DNA from: Kaistella solincola
GTDB taxonomy: Bacteria; Bacteroidota; Bacteroidia; Flavobacteriales; Weeksellaceae
NCBI RefSeq assembly: GCF_000812875.1
Contig: NZ_JSYK01000003.1
Coordinates: 558,001 to 622,000, forward strand
Direction of reading: 5' to 3'
Length of the DNA: 64,000 nucleotides
Shown piece by piece: positions 8,884 to 18,464 of this stretch; within the stretch, counting starts at the first letter, position 1, and each line of letters begins with the position of its first letter. The position numbers were made by a program, and so were the translations under genes. Below the pieces are notes generated by a model, which saw only the letters and a list, made by a program, of their open reading frames with translations, made no database searches and was not told the origin of the DNA.

Positions 8884-11331
8884 TTGAAATTTGCCCAGAT
8901 CATTTTACCGCTTAATCTGAAAGGAACTTTTACCTATAAAGTTCCCGATGAGCTTGTGGAGGTGGTACAGCCGGGAATGCGCGTGCTGGTTCCGTTCGGT
9001 GGCAAAAAAATCTACACGGGCATTATTCAGAAAATTCATGCGGACAGACCGGAAAATTTCGAACCGAAAGAGCTCATCAATATTCTGGATGAATCGGCGA
9101 TTTTACCGCCTGAACAGCTGAAATTTTGGTCCTGGCTTTCGGAATATTATTTGTGCAATATCGGCGAAATTTACCGTTTTGCTTTTCCGGCTTCATTAAA
9201 ACTTGAAAGCGAAACCTATTTAAAATTAAAGCCGAATACGGCCATAGATTTTCAGAATCTGGATGTAAACGAAATGTATCTCATTCAGGCGCTGGAAGTG
9301 CGTCAACTCATTAATCTCACCGAGATTGAAGCTTTTATCCCGAAGCGAGATATTGTAAAAACCATCAAATCGCTCATCGATCTGCAGTACATTGAAATTG
9401 ATGAAAAAATTGCGGAGAAATATAAAGCAAAAGAAGTTTCGTTTGTAAAAATCAATACCGAAAAAGTTGCGATTGATGATTTGGCGCAGGTACTTTTAAA
9501 ACTAAAAAAATCGCCCAAACAGCAGGAACTTTTCCTTATAATCCTCGAAAAGGAAACCGAAAATCCACAGCAAGCCATCCGGAAATCTGAGCTTTTTGAA
9601 GACGGAAATTACGCGCATGCGCAGCTGAAAGGTTTAATTGAAAAAGAGCTGGTCATCGAGTATGTTTTGCAAAAGGACCGATTGCAGGGTTTTGAAGGTG
9701 AAGTTGAAGATTTGGAAACGCTTTCTGAAACGCAGCTCAATGCAAAATCCGAAATAGACCAAGCTTTTGCGGAAGGTAAAAATGTACTGCTTCACGGCGT
9801 TACATCTTCCGGAAAAACGCATATTTATGCCGAAAAAATCGAAGAAACTGTCGCTGCTGGAAAAAATGCGCTTTTACTGCTGCCCGAAATTTCGCTGACC
9901 AAGCAAATCGTTCAGCGTCTGGAAAAAAAATACGGGCAAAAACTGGGCTTTTATCACCAAAAACTCACCGATTTCGAACGTGTAGAAGTCTGGCAAAAAA
10001 TTAAAAACAACGAGATTTCGGTTCTCATCGGAACGCGAAGCGCGCTTTTTCTGCCTTTTCAGAATTTAGGCTTAATCGTTGTCGACGAAGAACACGATTC
10101 CGCTTATAAACCAAAAGAAGTTTCACCGTATTTTAATGCTAAAGATTCCGCGCAGATTGTAGCCGATTTTTATAACGCGAAAGTAATTTTAGGTTCCGCA
10201 ACACCGTCAGTGGAAACGTATTACGCGGCGCAGAAAGGAATTTTAAAATATGTGCATTTAAAAGAGCGTTTTGGCGCGGTAAAAGTCCCAACTTTCGAGC
10301 TGATTAATTTTAAAGAAGCACAAGACTCCAAAAATACAGTCGGAAATTTCTCTTTTAAACTCATTGAAGAAATCCGTTCGCAGGTAGAGAATGAAAAGCA
10401 AACCATGATTCTCCATAACCGCCGCGGCTACGCGAATGTGGTGGAATGTGAATCTTGCGGTTACGTAAATTATTGCTCAAACTGCGATGTGGTGATGACT
10501 TACCATAAGTTTTCGAATGAGATGAAATGTCATTATTGCGGCCAGAAAGCTGCAAAACCTAGAACCTGTCCGAAATGCAATTCTGAAAAACTGAATGTCC
10601 GTGGCGTCGGTGTGGAACAAATTCATGAAGAAATTTCGAATATTTTTCCCGAAGCTGAAATCGATCGGATGGATGTTGATTCCATGCGCCGAAAGTTTGC
10701 CTACGAAAAACTTTACGAAAAATTAGAAACCGGCGAAACTGATATTTTGGTTGGGACGCAAATGATTTCTAAAGGTCTCGATTTCGATAATATTGAACTT
10801 GTGGCGATTCCAAAAGCAGATTCTATGCTTTATGTACAGGATTTCCGTGCTGAAGAACGCGCATATCAGCTTATTACGCAGGTTTCCGGCCGTGCGGGAA
10901 GATTGTCGGGCGAAGGAAAAGTGCTGATCCAGACTTTTAATCCCGAACATTCGGTTTTCCAGATGTTGCAGGAAAATGATTCAGCAAATCTGTTTGAACA
11001 TTTGCTCACGGAACGCCGAAAATTTAATTATCCGCCTTTCGTAAAGCTGATTATGATTGAGCTGAAGCACCGCCGCGAAGACAAAGTGGACCGTGCTTCG
11101 CAGTTTTTAGGTTCGGTTTTGCGGAAATATTTGCCGGAAGAATGCATTCTTGGGCCGGAAAAAGCACCTATTGGAAAGCTTAATTTAATGTATCAGTACC
11201 AAATTCTTTTAAAATTACCGCGCGGTAAGAAATATGAGGAATTTAAAAATTTACTGTTAAAAAGTCTGGATGAATTTGCTGAAATTAAGGCTTATCACTC
11301 CATCAAAAAGCTGATATTTGTTGACTTTTAA
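8884..11331 (+). CDS. priA: Primosomal protein N' (replication restart DNA helicase PriA)
   Basis: 815 residues. PriA reloads the replisome at stalled forks. The order is an N-terminal DNA-binding domain, Walker A GVTSSGKT (near 300), DEEHD motif II, a zinc region with four CxxC pairs (CESC, CSNC, CHYC, CPKC) around residues 520-565, GTQMISKGLDF and QVSGRAGR. The start is a TTG at 8884: an in-frame stop is at 8857-8859 and no ATG or GTG lies between. The resulting N-terminus MKFAQIILPLNLKGTF fits the family. It has its own promoter. Confidence 0.96.
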   Translation: MKFAQIILPLNLKGTFTYKVPDELVEVVQPGMRVLVPFGGKKIYTGIIQKIHADRPENFEPKELINILDESAILPPEQLKFWSWLSEYYLCNIGEIYRFAFPASLKLESETYLKLKPNTAIDFQNLDVNEMYLIQALEVRQLINLTEIEAFIPKRDIVKTIKSLIDLQYIEIDEKIAEKYKAKEVSFVKINTEKVAIDDLAQVLLKLKKSPKQQELFLIILEKETENPQQAIRKSELFEDGNYAHAQLKGLIEKELVIEYVLQKDRLQGFEGEVEDLETLSETQLNAKSEIDQAFAEGKNVLLHGVTSSGKTHIYAEKIEETVAAGKNALLLLPEISLTKQIVQRLEKKYGQKLGFYHQKLTDFERVEVWQKIKNNEISVLIGTRSALFLPFQNLGLIVVDEEHDSAYKPKEVSPYFNAKDSAQIVADFYNAKVILGSATPSVETYYAAQKGILKYVHLKERFGAVKVPTFELINFKEAQDSKNTVGNFSFKLIEEIRSQVENEKQTMILHNRRGYANVVECESCGYVNYCSNCDVVMTYHKFSNEMKCHYCGQKAAKPRTCPKCNSEKLNVRGVGVEQIHEEISNIFPEAEIDRMDVDSMRRKFAYEKLYEKLETGETDILVGTQMISKGLDFDNIELVAIPKADSMLYVQDFRAEERAYQLITQVSGRAGRLSGEGKVLIQTFNPEHSVFQMLQENDSANLFEHLLTERRKFNYPPFVKLIMIELKHRREDKVDRASQFLGSVLRKYLPEECILGPEKAPIGKLNLMYQYQILLKLPRGKKYEEFKNLLLKSLDEFAEIKAYHSIKKLIFVDF

Positions 11332-11374
11332 CAAATTTTAACAGAAAATCGGTTCTTTTACAATTCCTAATTCA

Positions 11375-11403
11375 TTGTTAATCAACAATATTTTATATTT
11401 TTG
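11375..11403 (+). promoter_or_regulatory. Promoter of the PBP4-type gene
   Basis: TTG at 11375-11377, 18-nt spacer, TATTTTTG at 11396-11403. Both elements match the Bacteroidetes consensus. It predicts a leader of about 65 nt that contains the hairpin at 11415-11449. Confidence 0.75.
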
Positions 11404-11414
11404 AGCGTTCCTAA

Positions 11415-11449
11415 AATGACTTTTCAAAAGCTGCTTTTGACAAGTCATT
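11415..11449 (+). promoter_or_regulatory. Long hairpin in the 5' leader of the PBP4-type gene
   Basis: A 16-bp stem (arms 11415-11430 and 11434-11449) with one T/C mismatch and a 3-nt loop lies in the predicted leader and ends 28 nt before the ATG. There is no U-tract behind it, so it is not a terminator. A role in translation or mRNA stability, or as a protein site in DNA, is possible. Confidence 0.6.
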
Positions 11450-11477
11450 AAAACTCGATAATCAAATAATTTTTTAA

Positions 11478-12923
11478 ATGATTAACCTTAAAAAAACGCT
11501 GGTTTCATCCGCTCTCGCAATTTCTGCAATTGCTTTCGGACAGGGAACCTTTACTTCTTCCAATTATCCGCAATCTTACGACAACCTAAACGCCAATACT
11601 TCCGCTGAAAAACTTTTAACCGCAAAAGAACTCGTCGATATTAAAATAAATTCGATGATGAACGACCCGGTTTTAAGAAATGCTGACTGGGGTTTTGTCA
11701 TCTTCGATCCGAAAACAAAAAAAATCGTAAGTTCTTACAACGAAAATGCTTCTTTAATTCCGGCTTCCACGACAAAATTGCTTACAACCGATACTGCGAT
11801 GGGTTTGCTTGGTGAAAATTTCCGTTGGGTAACACAACTGGAGTACTCCGGTACTATCGATGAAGCAGGTGCTCTGGAAGGCAATCTTTACGTGGTTGGC
11901 AGTGGCGATCCGTCGCTTGGCACCAATAAAGCGGGTGCTTATTCTTACCGCGAGATCGTTGCCGATTTTATTGGGGCGATGTCTGCAAAAGGAATTAAAA
12001 AAGTCAACGGAAATATTATTATCCAGACGGCTTTATTTAAATTAAATAAAACCCAAAATCTCCCGGAAAATATCGTTTGGTTAGAAAACGGCAGCTATTA
12101 TCTCCCGGTTGGTACCACGAAAGAAATAAATCCGCAAAATGAGCGGCTCATCGCAAAACAGGCAAATCCTTTTGCTGAAAATAAAAACTACTATTACATT
12201 TCACCATACATTGGTAAAATGGTGTACGCCGATAAGTTTGACGGTGGTTATTTAACCACAAAATTACCAGATGCACCTGCATATTTAGCAAATACTTTAA
12301 GAACTACAATGCTGAAAAGCGGCATTGGCATCAGCGGAAAAGTCGTTACAAAGATGGCTGATCCGGAACCGGAAAGCAGAAATCTCCTAACCTCATACCA
12401 GTCCCCAACTTTAGCTGAAATCGTGATGTACACCAATCAGCACAGCGATAACGCTTTGGCAGAAGCAACTTTGCGAATGGTCGGTTTCCAGAAATTTGGT
12501 GACCAAACTTTGGAAAGTGGTAGAAATGCCGTGATGACGCATTTAAAAAGTGTTCACTTCGATGTTGAAGGCTTGAATTATTACGATGGAAGCGGCCTTT
12601 CCCGCAGTAATGTGGTGACGCCGATTTCGCAGGTGAAATTTCTTACCAACCTGATGGGCGAGAAATACTACAGGTCGTATTTCGATTCTTTGCCGATTGC
12701 CGGACAAACCGGAACATTGAAAAAAATGTTTTATTCCGTGGGAAATGGGCAGATTTTTGCAAAAACTGGAACTTTAAATAAAGTGAAAACACTCGCTGGT
12801 TATATGAAAACTAATTCCGGTAAAACCTTGGTTTTCTCCTTATTGATTAACAATTACGCAGGTTCGGTGGACCAGGTGAAATCCAGAATGGAGCAAATTC
12901 TGGAACCGGCTTTAAGTCTGTAA
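11478..12923 (+). CDS. dacB: D-alanyl-D-alanine carboxypeptidase/endopeptidase (PBP4 type, S13 family)
   Basis: 481 residues with a signal peptide (MINLKKTLVSSALAISAIAFG). It cleaves D-Ala-D-Ala ends or cross-links of peptidoglycan in the periplasm. All penicillin-binding motifs are present: SxxK as S97-T-T-K100 (IPASTTKLL), SxN as SDN in HSDNALAE, and KTG in FAKTGTLNKV. The large insertion between the first two motifs is typical of class C PBPs. It has its own promoter, a leader hairpin and a terminator, so it is monocistronic. Confidence 0.94.
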   Translation: MINLKKTLVSSALAISAIAFGQGTFTSSNYPQSYDNLNANTSAEKLLTAKELVDIKINSMMNDPVLRNADWGFVIFDPKTKKIVSSYNENASLIPASTTKLLTTDTAMGLLGENFRWVTQLEYSGTIDEAGALEGNLYVVGSGDPSLGTNKAGAYSYREIVADFIGAMSAKGIKKVNGNIIIQTALFKLNKTQNLPENIVWLENGSYYLPVGTTKEINPQNERLIAKQANPFAENKNYYYISPYIGKMVYADKFDGGYLTTKLPDAPAYLANTLRTTMLKSGIGISGKVVTKMADPEPESRNLLTSYQSPTLAEIVMYTNQHSDNALAEATLRMVGFQKFGDQTLESGRNAVMTHLKSVHFDVEGLNYYDGSGLSRSNVVTPISQVKFLTNLMGEKYYRSYFDSLPIAGQTGTLKKMFYSVGNGQIFAKTGTLNKVKTLAGYMKTNSGKTLVFSLLINNYAGSVDQVKSRMEQILEPALSL

Positions 12924-12944
12924 ATCAAAAAAATAAGTACAAAG

Positions 12945-12975
12945 ACCTCCCAATTTTTATTGGGAGGTTTTTTTT
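12945..12975 (+). terminator. Terminator after dacB
   Basis: A perfect 10-bp stem ACCTCCCAAT/ATTGGGAGGT with a TTTT loop is followed by a T-tract, 21 nt after the stop codon. Confidence 0.9.
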
Positions 12976-12996
12976 ATCTTTATATAAAATACAGCG

Positions 12997-14925
12997 ATGA
13001 AAAAACTTTATTTATTAACAGTCATTTCCATTATTAATTTAAGTTTTGCGCAGACAGCAAATTCTGCTATAAAAGACCTAAGTAAAAAAGAAGGTGAACA
13101 GTATTCGAAAATGATTAATTATAATGTAAATCCAAATACATTAAATTATAATCTCACTTATCAGCGGCTGGAACTCGATTTGGATCCAGCCGTGCGTTAT
13201 GTAAGCGGAACTGTCACCAGCCATTTTGTTCCGACCGAAAATATTTCCTCTATTTATTTCGATTTTTCCAATACGCTGACGGTTTCGGAAGTGAGATACC
13301 ACGGCGTAAATCTGAAGTTTACGCAGCTGCCAACCAAAGAAATTAAAGTAGATTTTTTAGCTGCTATTTCGGCTAAAATTTCCGATTCTCTGTCGATAAC
13401 GTATTCAGGTGTTCCGGATACTTCTGGAAGTGCCGGCGATGCTTTTACCGTTTCACTTCAAAGCGGAACTCCGGTACTGTACACACTTTCCGAACCGTAC
13501 GGAGCGCAGGAATGGTTTCCGACGAAACAGAGCATGAATGACAAGATTGAAAAAGTTGACCTTAAGATCACAACGCCTAATCAATACAGCGTTGCGTCCA
13601 ACGGAAAATTGTTTTCCGAAAAGCTTACTGGCGGCAAAAAACTCACCTTCTGGCAAACCAATTATCCGATTCCCGCTTACCTCATTGCGCTCGGAATTAC
13701 CAATTATACCAAGTTCAATGACACAATGGGAAATCCGCCTTTTCCCTTTGTGAATTATGTTTATCCGTCCACAGCCGCGAATTCAACGACGATGAGCAAT
13801 ATCAACTGGACCAAAGACATGATGAACCTTTATGAAGAATATTTTGGCGCTTATCCGTACCGAAACGAAAAATACGGTCATATGCAGTTCGGCTGGGGCG
13901 GCGGCATGGAACACGCCACCATGTCTTCCATGGGATCTTTTCAAAAGTCACTCATCGCACATGAACTCGCACATCAGTGGTTTGGCGATAAAGTGACCTG
14001 CGGCCAGTGGAATGATATCTGGCTTAATGAAGGTTTTGCGACCTTCGGTGCACACCTCGCTAATGAAAAATTACTGATGACAAGCGACCAGTTCCGGAGT
14101 TTTCTGAGTTCAGAAATTAACTATATTACAAGCGCGCCGGGCGGAAGTGTTTACGTGCCGGAAAGCGACTTAGGAAATGTTAACCGGATTTTCGAGAGCC
14201 GTTTGAGTTATTCCAAAGGAGGTTTTGTGTTGCGGATGTTGAAATGGATTTTAGGTGAAGAAGTTTTCTATCAGGCACTGAAAGATTATCATAGTCAACC
14301 CAATTTGGCTTACCAGTACGCGGTTACCGAAGATTTTAAAAATTCATTATTAAAATCTACCGGCAAAGATTTCACCGGATTTTTCCAGGACTGGATTTAC
14401 GGTGAAGGCTATCCTTCTTACCAAATTAAATGGAACCAAACTTCGGATAAAATACTTCGGTTTAAAGTAGGACAAACACAAAGTCATCCTTCAGTAGATT
14501 TCTTTGAATTGCCATTGCCAATAAAAATTACCGGCTCTTTGGGCGAAATTTTAGAAATTTCTTTGGATAATCAGTTTAATGATCAAACCTTCAGCATTCC
14601 GGTGAATTTTACAGTGGCATCAGTAGAGTTAAACCAAAGCAAACAAATTATTGAAGACAATTCCACGGTGGTGAAAGATGCTTCAATACTCGGAACTGTG
14701 GAGCCAAATAAAAAAGCTTTGGTTTTATATCCCAATCCAGTTCACCACACGCTTTCAATTTCCGGGTTGGAAAAAGTGGAAGATTTTCAGATTTACAGCC
14801 TTGATGGTAAACTTTTAAAAACCGGAAAAGTGTCAGCGGAGCAGTCCATCGATGTTTCAAAACTTCCGAAAGGTGGTTATGTTTTAAAAATCACCTCTAA
14901 AAGCTTTAAATTTATTAAAGATTAA
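12997..14925 (+). CDS. M1 family metallopeptidase with T9SS C-terminal sorting domain
   Basis: 642 residues. The signal peptide MKKLYLLTVISIINLSFAQ is followed by an M1 N-terminal beta domain and the gluzincin core: GGGMEH (in place of the aminopeptidase GAMEN), then HELAHQW (H322, E323, H326) with the third ligand E345 in LNEGF. The last about 75 residues start with LYPNPV and end in a short beta-rich module, a type A sorting domain that sends proteins through the type IX system to the cell surface. A secreted or surface aminopeptidase is therefore expected. Substrate range is unknown. Confidence 0.92.
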   Translation: MKKLYLLTVISIINLSFAQTANSAIKDLSKKEGEQYSKMINYNVNPNTLNYNLTYQRLELDLDPAVRYVSGTVTSHFVPTENISSIYFDFSNTLTVSEVRYHGVNLKFTQLPTKEIKVDFLAAISAKISDSLSITYSGVPDTSGSAGDAFTVSLQSGTPVLYTLSEPYGAQEWFPTKQSMNDKIEKVDLKITTPNQYSVASNGKLFSEKLTGGKKLTFWQTNYPIPAYLIALGITNYTKFNDTMGNPPFPFVNYVYPSTAANSTTMSNINWTKDMMNLYEEYFGAYPYRNEKYGHMQFGWGGGMEHATMSSMGSFQKSLIAHELAHQWFGDKVTCGQWNDIWLNEGFATFGAHLANEKLLMTSDQFRSFLSSEINYITSAPGGSVYVPESDLGNVNRIFESRLSYSKGGFVLRMLKWILGEEVFYQALKDYHSQPNLAYQYAVTEDFKNSLLKSTGKDFTGFFQDWIYGEGYPSYQIKWNQTSDKILRFKVGQTQSHPSVDFFELPLPIKITGSLGEILEISLDNQFNDQTFSIPVNFTVASVELNQSKQIIEDNSTVVKDASILGTVEPNKKALVLYPNPVHHTLSISGLEKVEDFQIYSLDGKLLKTGKVSAEQSIDVSKLPKGGYVLKITSKSFKFIKD

Positions 14926-15020
14926 ATTCACCATGAATTCATAATATAAAATTCAACCACGGAAAAATAACCCGCTAAAAGGGCATTTTTTCTTAAATTA
15001 GCCATTGTAAAAAATAAATT

Positions 15021-16214
15021 ATGATATCTACTCAATTTCTGGAGAACCTGCAAAATGAATTGCAAAATATAAAAAAGGACGGTCTTTTTAAAACCGAACG
15101 AATCATCACTTCGCAGCAATCTGCGGTGATTGAAGCCAACGGTAAAACTTTGCTGAACTTCTGTGCCAATAATTATTTGGGACTTTCAAACAACAAAGAA
15201 GTGATGCAGGCGTCGAAAGATATGGTGGACAGTCACGGTTACGGAATGTCGTCGGTGCGTTTTATTTGCGGAACTCAGGATATTCATAAAGAGCTGGAAG
15301 CTAAAATTTCTAGATTTCTCGGTCTTGAAGACGCGATTTTATACGCGGCGTGTTTTGATGCAAACGGCGGAGTTTTCGAACCGTTGTTTACCGAAGAAGA
15401 CGCAATTATTTCTGATGAGCTGAACCACGCATCAATTATCGATGGTGTGCGCTTATGTAAAGCAGCACGTTACCGCTATAAAAATAACAATATGGAAGAT
15501 TTGGAAGCGCAGTTGATCGAAGCTTCCAAAAAAAATCATCGTTTTAAAATTATCGTGACTGACGGCGTATTTTCAATGGACGGAATTGTTGCCGATTTGA
15601 AAGGCGTTTGCGATCTGGCCGATAAGTACGGTTGTTTGGTAATGGTGGACGATTCGCATGCCACGGGATTTATCGGAAAAACCGGCCGCGGCACGCACGA
15701 AGCTAACGACGTGATGGGCAGAGTAGATATCATCACCTCAACTTTAGGAAAAGCTTTGGGTGGTGCTTTGGGCGGATTTACCTCCGGAAAAAAAGAAATT
15801 ATCGATATGTTGCGCCAGCGTTCGCGCCCTTATTTGTTTTCGAACTCATTAGCTCCCGGAATTGTAGGTGCAGCAATTAAAGTTTTGGATATGATTTCCG
15901 ATGATACTTCGCTTCGCGATAAAGTCATGGAAAATGCGGAATATTTCCGGACTGAAATGAAAGCCAAAGGTTTTGATATTCCGGATGGCGATGCAGCAAT
16001 TGTTCCCGTAATGCTTTACGACGCGCCTTTAGCACAGAAAATGGCGGAAAAACTAATGGATGAAGGCATTTATGTAATCGGATTTTTCTTTCCGGTTGTG
16101 CCTCGCGACAAAGCAAGAATTCGTGTGCAGCTTTCCGCAGCGCATACCAGAGAACAACTGGACAAAGCGATTGCAGCTTTTGAAAAAGTTGGGAAGGAGC
16201 TCGAAGTTATTTAG
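15021..16214 (+). CDS. kbl: Glycine C-acetyltransferase (2-amino-3-ketobutyrate CoA ligase)
   Basis: 397 residues, the normal length. This PLP enzyme splits 2-amino-3-ketobutyrate with CoA into glycine and acetyl-CoA in threonine degradation. [15 protein letters not shown] near the N-terminus, [18 protein letters not shown], and the PLP lysine in [10 protein letters not shown] are the Kbl signatures and separate it from the related BioF and ALA synthase. No threonine dehydrogenase gene is adjacent. A hairpin terminator follows at 16237. Confidence 0.93.
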   Translation: MISTQFLENLQNELQNIKKDGLFKTERIITSQQSAVIEANGKTLLNFCANNYLGLSNNKEVMQASKDMVDSHGYGMSSVRFICGTQDIHKELEAKISRFLGLEDAILYAACFDANGGVFEPLFTEEDAIISDELNHASIIDGVRLCKAARYRYKNNNMEDLEAQLIEASKKNHRFKIIVTDGVFSMDGIVADLKGVCDLADKYGCLVMVDDSHATGFIGKTGRGTHEANDVMGRVDIITSTLGKALGGALGGFTSGKKEIIDMLRQRSRPYLFSNSLAPGIVGAAIKVLDMISDDTSLRDKVMENAEYFRTEMKAKGFDIPDGDAAIVPVMLYDAPLAQKMAEKLMDEGIYVIGFFFPVVPRDKARIRVQLSAAHTREQLDKAIAAFEKVGKELEVI

Positions 16215-16236
16215 TTTGAATTAAAGTCATAAAATA

Positions 16237-16262
16237 AAACCTTCATTTTTTGAGGGTTTTTT
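16237..16262 (+). terminator. Terminator after kbl
   Basis: AAACCTTC pairs with GAGGGTTT (one G-T pair) around a 7-nt T-rich loop, followed by more T. Confidence 0.75.
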
Positions 16263-16348
16263 ATGGTTTTTTTTGAAATTTTCTGAAACGGAAAGTTTTT
16301 TCAAAGCTGAAAATTTTGACTATGTTAGCGCAATAAAATCAAAATTTA

Positions 16349-16777
16349 ATGTTCAGCAAACACGAAGCACAGCAGCTGCGAAAAGAATTCTGGATTGCTT
16401 TTGGCAAAAGTTTTCCAAGAAAATGGATTTTGTATGATACAAAAATCAAGGATTTTTCCTTTAAATTTTATGCAGATAACAAAAAAGCTGAGGTCTCGCT
16501 GGACATTGAAATGAAAGATGAACTTTTCCGGAATGCCTATTTCGAAAAATTCTGGTCGTTGGAAGCTTTGCTTGAAGAGCGTTTAGGCGAAGTTCAGAAA
16601 GACGAATTTTACACACTGGAAAACGGCAAAATAATTGCGCGATTCTGGGTAACCAAACAAAATGTTTCCATTCTAAATAAAAATACCTGGCAAAGTATTT
16701 TCGAATTTTTCGTGGATAAAATGGCAGGCTTTGAAGAAATTTATTACGAATACGAAGATTTCATCAAAGACGTTTAA
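16349..16777 (+). CDS. DUF4268 domain-containing protein
   Basis: 142 residues, acidic and rich in aromatic residues, without signal peptide or membrane segment. The pattern LRKEFWIAFGK near residue 12, then W-x-L-YDTKIKDFSFKFYAD, fits the DUF4268 family of short cytoplasmic proteins; members are often found as the C-terminal part of larger nuclease-like proteins. Function is unknown. It is convergent with gldG with only 7 nt between the two stop codons, leaving no room for a separate terminator. Expression is probably modest. Confidence 0.8.
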   Translation: MFSKHEAQQLRKEFWIAFGKSFPRKWILYDTKIKDFSFKFYADNKKAEVSLDIEMKDELFRNAYFEKFWSLEALLEERLGEVQKDEFYTLENGKIIARFWVTKQNVSILNKNTWQSIFEFFVDKMAGFEEIYYEYEDFIKDV

Positions 16778-16784
16778 GAAATTT

Positions 16785-18440
16785 CTATTCAAAAGTTCTT
16801 TTTCGCCACCAATAAAAAATTCCGCCTAAAAAGGCAATAATTCCTAAAGGTAAAAGCAAATTCAGCCATTGCCAATAGGATTTTTCTTCATCGATAAGAT
16901 TCCGGTCCAGCAGGCGCGCTTCGATGTCGCGGTTGCGTAATTCCATTAAATTGGCGTCATCAAGCAAAAAATCAAGCGCATTTCGCAAAAACTGCGCATT
17001 GCCATAGGTTTGCTTCGTAAGCATATCTTCACCCAGCGGCAAAGGATTTCCTTTGTACATTTGGTTTCGACCAACGTCGCCATCGGAAATTACAATCATT
17101 TTATTTTCCGGGCTTTCTGACCTAAAATTCGGAAAATTGTTTCGTTCACTTCTCGCGGAATACGCAGATTTGAATTTACCTTCCAAACTCACCGCAAAAA
17201 TTTTCGGTGTTGTTGGTCTTTCAAACTCGCTTAAGGAATCGGTGCGCACAATTTCGCCAAGCGCGACATAATTCGGAACCTGTTTTACCGTAGTGCGTTC
17301 GCTGGATTCAAACAAAACATTTGTTTTAATATTGGGTCGGCCTAAGGTATCGATTGGCGTTGGAAATTCAAATTTAACCGGATTGATGTTTTTGGTGATC
17401 GGGTTATTATTTTCAGCAATTCCCAAAGCAAAATACGGCCATAAAAAGCTGCTGTATTGCGGATTCCCGGCAACTTCACCAGAAACAATGCGAATCAGCG
17501 CCGATTTTTTAAAATCCTTAACCAAAGCAGAATTAATCCGGATTCCGTAATTGAAAAAGAAATCCGTCATATTGATGTCGCTCGGGTACGCCATGATTTT
17601 CTTCGCCTGAAAAAGCGTGTCCATTTCAGCATTTACGGCATCAATCATCCAAAGCGTTTTACCGCCGTTCATAATATATTGGTCCAATAGCACTTTTTCA
17701 CCTTCGGTAAAAGCTTTTCGCGGCTTTGCAATAACCAGCGCGTCCATATTTTTCAGCACTGGCAAATCTGCGTAGGTGAGTTCGGTTTTATTTTGTGGAA
17801 TAATCGGTCCTGCGTTGTAATTTTCCAGCGCGATTTCCATAAAGCCGGAAAACTGGTCAGGTCGCAATTCATCTTGATTTATCAGCACACCTACATTCTT
17901 TTTGCTTTCGGTAGTTAAGCTTTTAATGGTCGAAATGAAATTATATTCCAGATTTTCTACCGAACGTGTCAGCTGTTCATCAGCATTAATGCCTGACTGC
18001 GTGATGATTAGCGGAATAGAAGTGCCGTGCGAATTATATTTCAGCGCAGCGTACGGAAACATCACGATTTCGGAAATTTTTCCGTCTTTCATGTCCGGCA
18101 GAATAGAAGGCTGCATGCCCATCGCGAGCAAAGTGTCTTTCGACATTTTTGTTTTTATGGGATCGATGAAGCGGAAATCAATTTTTGGATTGATTTTACG
18201 GAATTCTTCGAGCATAAAGCGCGTTTCATTTTGAATCTGGCGAAAACTTGCCGGAAAATCGCCTTCCAAATAAACGTCGATTTTCAGCGGATTTTTTACC
18301 GATTCTAGAACTTTTACCGTGGAATCAGATAAGGTGTATCTTTTTTCCTGTGTTAAATCTATTCTTTTACCAAAAATACCGAAAGCTCCCAACACCAAAA
18401 TCAGGGCAAACAGCAGGTAAAAAATTTGTTTCTTTTTCAT
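16785..18440 (-). CDS. gldG: Gliding motility-associated ABC transporter substrate-binding protein GldG
   Basis: 551 residues from ATG 18440. An N-terminal membrane helix (KQIFYLLFALILVLGAFGIFG) is followed by a large periplasmic part with VKNPLKIDVYLEGDFPASFR, and a C-terminal membrane helix (LLLPLGIIAFLGGIFYWW) precedes the basic tail WRKRTFE. This is the layout of GldG, which with GldF and the ATPase GldA forms an ABC-type complex needed for flavobacterial gliding. A GTG at 18452 could add four residues; the ATG gives the family start MKKKQ. It lies 24 nt after gldF in the hemJ-gldF-gldG operon. The ATPase gene gldA is not in the window. Confidence 0.92.
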   Translation of the reverse strand: MKKKQIFYLLFALILVLGAFGIFGKRIDLTQEKRYTLSDSTVKVLESVKNPLKIDVYLEGDFPASFRQIQNETRFMLEEFRKINPKIDFRFIDPIKTKMSKDTLLAMGMQPSILPDMKDGKISEIVMFPYAALKYNSHGTSIPLIITQSGINADEQLTRSVENLEYNFISTIKSLTTESKKNVGVLINQDELRPDQFSGFMEIALENYNAGPIIPQNKTELTYADLPVLKNMDALVIAKPRKAFTEGEKVLLDQYIMNGGKTLWMIDAVNAEMDTLFQAKKIMAYPSDINMTDFFFNYGIRINSALVKDFKKSALIRIVSGEVAGNPQYSSFLWPYFALGIAENNNPITKNINPVKFEFPTPIDTLGRPNIKTNVLFESSERTTVKQVPNYVALGEIVRTDSLSEFERPTTPKIFAVSLEGKFKSAYSARSERNNFPNFRSESPENKMIVISDGDVGRNQMYKGNPLPLGEDMLTKQTYGNAQFLRNALDFLLDDANLMELRNRDIEARLLDRNLIDEEKSYWQWLNLLLPLGIIAFLGGIFYWWRKRTFE

Positions 18441-18464
18441 TGATAACAGCACTAAAAATAGAAG

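Noticed and set aside
15021-16214. 8-amino-7-oxononanoate synthase (bioF) or ALA synthase
   Set aside because: The N-terminal [15 protein letters not shown] and [18 protein letters not shown] segments fit Kbl, and no biotin genes are adjacent.
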